Source: Anaerolineaceae bacterium UBA6073
GTDB lineage: Bacteria > Chloroflexota > Anaerolineae > Anaerolineales > Anaerolineaceae
Direction of reading: 5' to 3'
DNA: 64,000 nucleotides
Assembly (NCBI GenBank): GCA_002436085.1
Contig: DIXT01000022.1
Span: 1 to 64,000 of the forward strand
The position numbers and the translations under genes were made by a program. A model generated the notes under the pieces. It was not told the origin of the DNA. It saw only the letters and a program-made list of their open reading frames with translations, and did not search any database. Of the stretch, positions 60,307 through 64,000 are shown piece after piece. Positions within the stretch are counted from its first letter, which is position 1; the number at the start of each line of letters is the position of its first letter.

Positions 60307-62808
60307 ATGAAAACAAACCGTTTTTCTCCGATTGTGCTTGTTTTCCTGTGCGCTATGCTGCTCCTGAACGCCTGCGCGGCGCCTTCCGCTCCCGCAAGCC
60401 CGATGCAAACCGCTTCCCCGACCCAAACGGCAACGCTGGCCGGCAGCCCGACCTCCTTACCCGCAACGGAGCAACCCGCCAATACCCCCACGGAAGCGTC
60501 TGTGCTGACCGAAGCCCGTCTGGCGGAAGCCGATGCCGCCCTGCAATTCGGGGATTATCCAGCCGCGCTGCAAAGCTATGGCGCGGCAAAAAGCTCGGGT
60601 TCGGCTGTTTTGCGCGCCGCCGGGCTTTTTGGCCAGGGGCTTACTTATTACAAGTTGGAGGATTACTTTCAGGCCAAACCAATTCTGCTCGACCTTCTTG
60701 CGACCTATCCGGATTCCTTGCCCGCCGCGCGGGCAAATTACCTGCTTGCGCAGATTGCAGCCTCTGAGAATAACTTCACGGAAGCCGCGGAATATCTGAC
60801 GGCTTACCAACAAGCGCGGCCAGGCGTCCTGGATGCTTTTGTCCTTGAACAGGTCGGCGACTTGCAAAGGCAGGCGGGTGAAAACGAACTGGCCCTGGAA
60901 GCATATTCCGCCGCTTTTCTGGCCTCGGACCCTTCCCAAAACGCCCCGCTTGCAATTAAGGTCGGCGGGGCTTACGAAAAATTGGGACAGTTGACTCCAG
61001 CATCTGCCATTTACCGGGATGTGTACGCGCGCACGGAAGATATCTACCTGAAAGCCCAGCTTGACTTGCTGCTTGGCCGGGTATCCATCGCGCAGGGCTT
61101 GGTTGAAGAAGGCTTCGAATACTACCAACACGCGGTTAATAACTATCCAGAAACCTACGACGCTTTCTCCGCGGTCCTTGCGCTGCTGGAAGCAGAACAG
61201 CCTGTCGATGAACTGCAGCGCGGCTTAATCAATTACTTCAGAGGTCAGTACGACCTGGCAAATGAAGCTTTCAGCCGTTACCTGGAAGGCGACGGTCTCG
61301 AGAAAGACAAAGCTCTCTACTACCAGGCGCTCGCAGTACGCGCGAAAGGACTGGAACTGGCCGATTTAGAATCCGAAGAACGTTTCGCGCTCAATCAGAG
61401 CAGTGGAACACCCCAGGACCAGACCGCTATAGCGCTTTGGAAGCAGGTCGTCAGCGATTATCCCAAGAGCAGCTATCTCTCGCATGCCATCGAAGATATT
61501 GTCTACACGCAGTACCTTTACATGAACCGCACTGACCTTGCCGCGCAATCAGCCCTGGATTATGTCTCGCAGCAGCCTCAGGCTGTCTACGCGCCCGGTC
61601 TGCTCTTTACCGCCGGAAGATATCTGGAAATCCAGGGAAAACTGGAAGAAGCCGCCCAAACCTGGGACCGCATCGCGATGAGTTATCCCTCCTCGGACCA
61701 GTCCTTCCAAGGCGCGTTTTTCGCTGGTATTCTGCACTTCCGCCGGGGGGATATGACCGCCTCCGCGGCCTCCTTCAATCGCGCTATCCTGCTGGCGCTG
61801 GAACCGCTCGAAAGCGCCGGGGCTTATCTGTGGCTCGGCAAAGTGAGCCAGGCCCAGGGCGACGCCGCTAAAGCGCAGGAATATTGGAATTCCGCAACAG
61901 CGGCTGACCCAGCCGGATATTACGGTTTACGCGCCCAGGAGCTTGTCGAAGGCAAAGAGCCCTTCCAATCGCCTGAAGCGCTGGACTTGCGAATTGACCT
62001 CACCAACGCCCGCGAGGTCGCTGCAGCCTGGATGCGCACCTCGTTTAACTTGCCCTCGCAGGTGGACCTGGATTACAGCCCGGAGCTTTGGAATGATGCC
62101 CGCTTTGTGCGCGCGCGGGAATATTGGAGCCTCGGGCTCTACCCGCAAGCCCGCCAGGAGTTTGAATCCCTCAGAATTGATAACCGCCTGGATGTGGTCA
62201 ATAGTTTCCGACTGCTCAAACCTTTTATCGATTACGGCTTTTACGCTTCCGCGATTGAAACCAGCCAGACCATCGCGACCCTGGCAGGCTACAGCGATAT
62301 CGCCCTTGCGGAAAACCTGCCCGCCTACTTCAGCTATGTTTACTACGGCACCTATTACCTCCCCTGGGTGCAGGAAGCAGCCGATACTTACGGCGTGCCG
62401 GTGCTAGTCCTCTTTAGCCTCATCCACCAGGAAAGCCGCTTTCAACCATTCGCGCAATCCTCCGCCGGAGCGCAAGGCTTGCTGCAGTTGATGCCGCAAA
62501 CCGCAGAGACGATTGCGACGGAAATCAATTACCCGCCCAATTTCAGCACGGAAGACCTGGGAGTTCCGCTCTATAACCTGACCCTCGGCGCGAATTATCT
62601 TGCGCGGCAGTTTTACGTCTTTGACGGCGACCCTTACACGGCTCTGGCAGCCTACAACAGCGGCCCTGGCAATGCGCGTGATTGGAAACAAATTTCCGGC
62701 GAAGACCCCGACTTGTTTGTTGGTTCCATCCGGTATCTTGAATCGCGCACTTATGTCCGTAAGATCGCTGAAATCTATGCGCAGTACGCGCGCCTTTACG
62801 GCAAGTAA
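60307..62808 (+). CDS. Lytic transglycosylase lipoprotein with TPR repeats
   Basis: 833 residues. Lipoprotein signal ending in lipobox LLNAC (Cys about 19), a Pro-Thr-rich linker, then a long superhelix of tetratricopeptide-type repeats (about 75-590) and a C-terminal SLT domain (about 690-825). The catalytic Glu is Glu709 in IHQESRFQPFAQSSAGAQGL; LMPQTAETIATEI and ALAAYNSGPGNARDW complete the family pattern, as in Slt70. It would cleave peptidoglycan glycan strands while anchored to the membrane. ATG 60307 is chosen because the promoter's start site coincides with it; a longer frame from 60238 crosses the promoter. Confidence 0.9.
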   Translation: MKTNRFSPIVLVFLCAMLLLNACAAPSAPASPMQTASPTQTATLAGSPTSLPATEQPANTPTEASVLTEARLAEADAALQFGDYPAALQSYGAAKSSGSAVLRAAGLFGQGLTYYKLEDYFQAKPILLDLLATYPDSLPAARANYLLAQIAASENNFTEAAEYLTAYQQARPGVLDAFVLEQVGDLQRQAGENELALEAYSAAFLASDPSQNAPLAIKVGGAYEKLGQLTPASAIYRDVYARTEDIYLKAQLDLLLGRVSIAQGLVEEGFEYYQHAVNNYPETYDAFSAVLALLEAEQPVDELQRGLINYFRGQYDLANEAFSRYLEGDGLEKDKALYYQALAVRAKGLELADLESEERFALNQSSGTPQDQTAIALWKQVVSDYPKSSYLSHAIEDIVYTQYLYMNRTDLAAQSALDYVSQQPQAVYAPGLLFTAGRYLEIQGKLEEAAQTWDRIAMSYPSSDQSFQGAFFAGILHFRRGDMTASAASFNRAILLALEPLESAGAYLWLGKVSQAQGDAAKAQEYWNSATAADPAGYYGLRAQELVEGKEPFQSPEALDLRIDLTNAREVAAAWMRTSFNLPSQVDLDYSPELWNDARFVRAREYWSLGLYPQARQEFESLRIDNRLDVVNSFRLLKPFIDYGFYASAIETSQTIATLAGYSDIALAENLPAYFSYVYYGTYYLPWVQEAADTYGVPVLVLFSLIHQESRFQPFAQSSAGAQGLLQLMPQTAETIATEINYPPNFSTEDLGVPLYNLTLGANYLARQFYVFDGDPYTALAAYNSGPGNARDWKQISGEDPDLFVGSIRYLESRTYVRKIAEIYAQYARLYGK

Positions 62809-62884
62809 GCACTATTCAGGACTGGATTAACACGCGTGCAACATCAGCGCGGCTTTCCTCCCTCCTCTGAATGGGCTCTGCAAT

Positions 62885-62915
62885 AAAAAAGACAGGCAGC
62901 ATCATGCTGCCTGTC
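62885..62915 (-). terminator. Terminator of ppdK
   Basis: GACAGGCAGCAT (62891-62902) and ATGCTGCCTGTC (62904-62915) form a 12-base perfect inverted repeat; on the minus strand it is followed by TTTTTTATTG. It lies just after the ppdK stop codon and may also stop the convergent transglycosylase transcript. Confidence 0.85.
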
Positions 62916-62935
62916 CTCTTCGTATCCAATCAGAC

Positions 62936-64000
62936 TTACTTGTGTTTCAATGCAGACTGCGCGGCGGCCAATCTCGCCAGAGGCACGCGGAACGGGGAGC
63001 AGCTGACATAATTGTTGCCTATGATATGGCACCATTCAATCGAGCTGGGATCACCGCCGTGTTCACCGCAGATGCCGACCTCAAGGTTCGGGCGCACGCT
63101 GCGGCCGTCCTTAATAGCCGTTTTCATCAACTGACCAACGCCCTCGCGGTCAAGCTGCTGGAAGGGATTCTTGGGAAGAATGCCTTTTTCCACGTAACGC
63201 ACGAGGAAGTTGCGTTCGGCGTCATCGCGGCTGTAGCCAAAGGTCATCTGGGTCAGGTCGTTCGTCCCAAAAGAGAAGAACTCAGCATATTCAGCAATCT
63301 CAGCAGCCGTAACAGCAGCACGCGGGATTTCTATCATGGTGCCGAATTTATAGGCAACTTCGATGCCTTTCTCAGCCATGACTTGCTTGGCAATTTGCAC
63401 AAGGGTCGGTTGAACTTCTTTGAGCTCATTAACATGCCCGGTCAAGGGGATCATGATTTCTGGCTTTGCCACAATGCCGGCCTTGGCAGCATCGCATGCC
63501 GCTTCAAAAATCGCGCGGACCTGCATCTTCATGATGTCGGGGTAGACGATACCCAGGCGGATACCGCGCAGACCCATCATCGGGTTGCTTTCATGCAGGC
63601 TCTGGACAACATCCAACAGCTTTTCCTTGTCAGCCAGTCCTTCTGTTACGCCGGTGGCGCGCATGGTCGCGACTTCCGTAAGCAGAGATTCCAACGAAGG
63701 CAGGAACTCGTGCAGGGGCGGGTCGATCAGGCGAATGATCACGGGATAGCCGTTCATGGCTTCAAACAAACCGTAGAAATCTTCCCGCTGGAGAGGCAGA
63801 ATGAAGTCCAGCGCGCCAAAATAAGCTTTCGCGCCCGGGTCCTCAGCCAAAGCCTTTTTATCAGCTTCAATCGTAGCAGCCAGTTCAGCCTTTTCATCAT
63901 CCTTCAGCGGTCGGCCTTCCAGGCGGCCGGCTTTCAGCGCGGCTTCCAACTGCTCCAGAGAATTGAGCTTCTTCTGGGTCGGTTCAGCGTTCATAATCAT
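62936..64000 (-). CDS. ppdK: Pyruvate, phosphate dikinase, C-terminal part
   Basis: The gene runs off the right edge; the visible 354 residues are the PEP/pyruvate-binding barrel. LDFILPLQREDFYGLFEAMN, GYPVIIRLIDPPLHEFLPS, MGLRGIRLGIVYPDIMKMQ, EFFSFGTNDLTQMTFGYSRD and the catalytic Cys in VGICGEHGGDPSS are PPDK signatures. It interconverts PEP, AMP and PPi with pyruvate, ATP and phosphate. An in-frame ATG at the edge is not the real start, because the nucleotide-binding and phosphohistidine domains must lie beyond it. Confidence 0.93.
   Translation of the reverse strand: MIMNAEPTQKKLNSLEQLEAALKAGRLEGRPLKDDEKAELAATIEADKKALAEDPGAKAYFGALDFILPLQREDFYGLFEAMNGYPVIIRLIDPPLHEFLPSLESLLTEVATMRATGVTEGLADKEKLLDVVQSLHESNPMMGLRGIRLGIVYPDIMKMQVRAIFEAACDAAKAGIVAKPEIMIPLTGHVNELKEVQPTLVQIAKQVMAEKGIEVAYKFGTMIEIPRAAVTAAEIAEYAEFFSFGTNDLTQMTFGYSRDDAERNFLVRYVEKGILPKNPFQQLDREGVGQLMKTAIKDGRSVRPNLEVGICGEHGGDPSSIEWCHIIGNNYVSCSPFRVPLARLAAAQSALKHK

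Overview
The window reads as a chromosomal segment of an anaerobic, fermentative Chloroflexota bacterium, most likely of the Anaerolineae type. This is inferred from gene content and style: LysM proteins with Pro-Thr linkers, a roughly 400-residue primary sigma factor, a split glycine decarboxylase, a 2-oxoacid:ferredoxin oxidoreductase, an ADP-forming acetyl-CoA synthetase, an archaeal-type phosphoglycerate mutase and a pyrophosphate-type phosphofructokinase. No rRNA is present, so the taxonomy is indirect. The backbone is moderately GC-rich. Several AT-rich patches (about 3.25-6.1 kb, 32.9-34.4 kb and 38.4-38.65 kb) interrupt it and hold the accessory genes.

Layout. 1-64 is one end of a small repeated element. 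137-3240 is a sugar ABC importer operon without its ATPase. 3241-6123 is an AT-rich accessory island: a 101-bp direct duplication around a hairpin, a deoxyribosyltransferase/TIR-like protein fused to a lectin-like domain, a gene remnant and a divergent uracil-DNA glycosylase-like gene. 6124-6600 is a peroxiredoxin-like gene whose peroxidatic cysteine codon is UGA, with a SECIS-like hairpin at the right distance: a probable selenoprotein. 6.8-25.3 kb is metabolic and envelope backbone (cyclophilin, hutH, amrS, nitrilase, apgM, acetyl-CoA synthetase, HAD phosphatase, L,D-transpeptidase, hemW, LysM protein, trxB, aminotransferase, M20 dipeptidase, DUF1385, comEA). 25.3-29.2 kb is the yqeY-pgpH-ybeY cluster. 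29.3-32.9 kb is argF-rocD-pyk. 33.0-34.8 kb is a second small island with a PD-(D/E)XK nuclease and a gene remnant. 34.8-38.4 kb is korAB with its GntR-type regulator. 38.7-42.2 kb is a heterodimeric ABC exporter whose first subunit carries a frameshift near its 3' end. 42.27-45.7 kb is the gcvH-gcvPA-gcvPB operon behind a glycine riboswitch. 45.7-56.3 kb has xth, an M23/LysM protein, tRNA-Leu(GAG), plsX, rluB, scpB, a UDP-glucuronate decarboxylase-like gene, gtrA-like, rsmD, nudix, PPi-type pfk and a GT87-like membrane protein. 56.3-56.7 kb is a complete 325-bp MITE-like element. 56.8-64.0 kb has rpoD, ndk, a DUF2007-arsenate reductase fusion, a TPR lytic transglycosylase lipoprotein and the 3' part of ppdK.

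Together the metabolic genes describe amino-acid and sugar fermentation with tight energy accounting: PPi-type PFK and pyruvate phosphate dikinase spare ATP, KorAB feeds ferredoxin, ADP-forming acetyl-CoA synthetase recovers ATP, and histidine, ornithine and glycine are degraded by HutH, RocD/ArgF and the glycine cleavage system. The most unusual items are the UGA-containing peroxiredoxin, the Ndt/TIR-lectin fusion with its UDG-like neighbour, the DUF2007-ArsC fusion and the MITE-like repeats.
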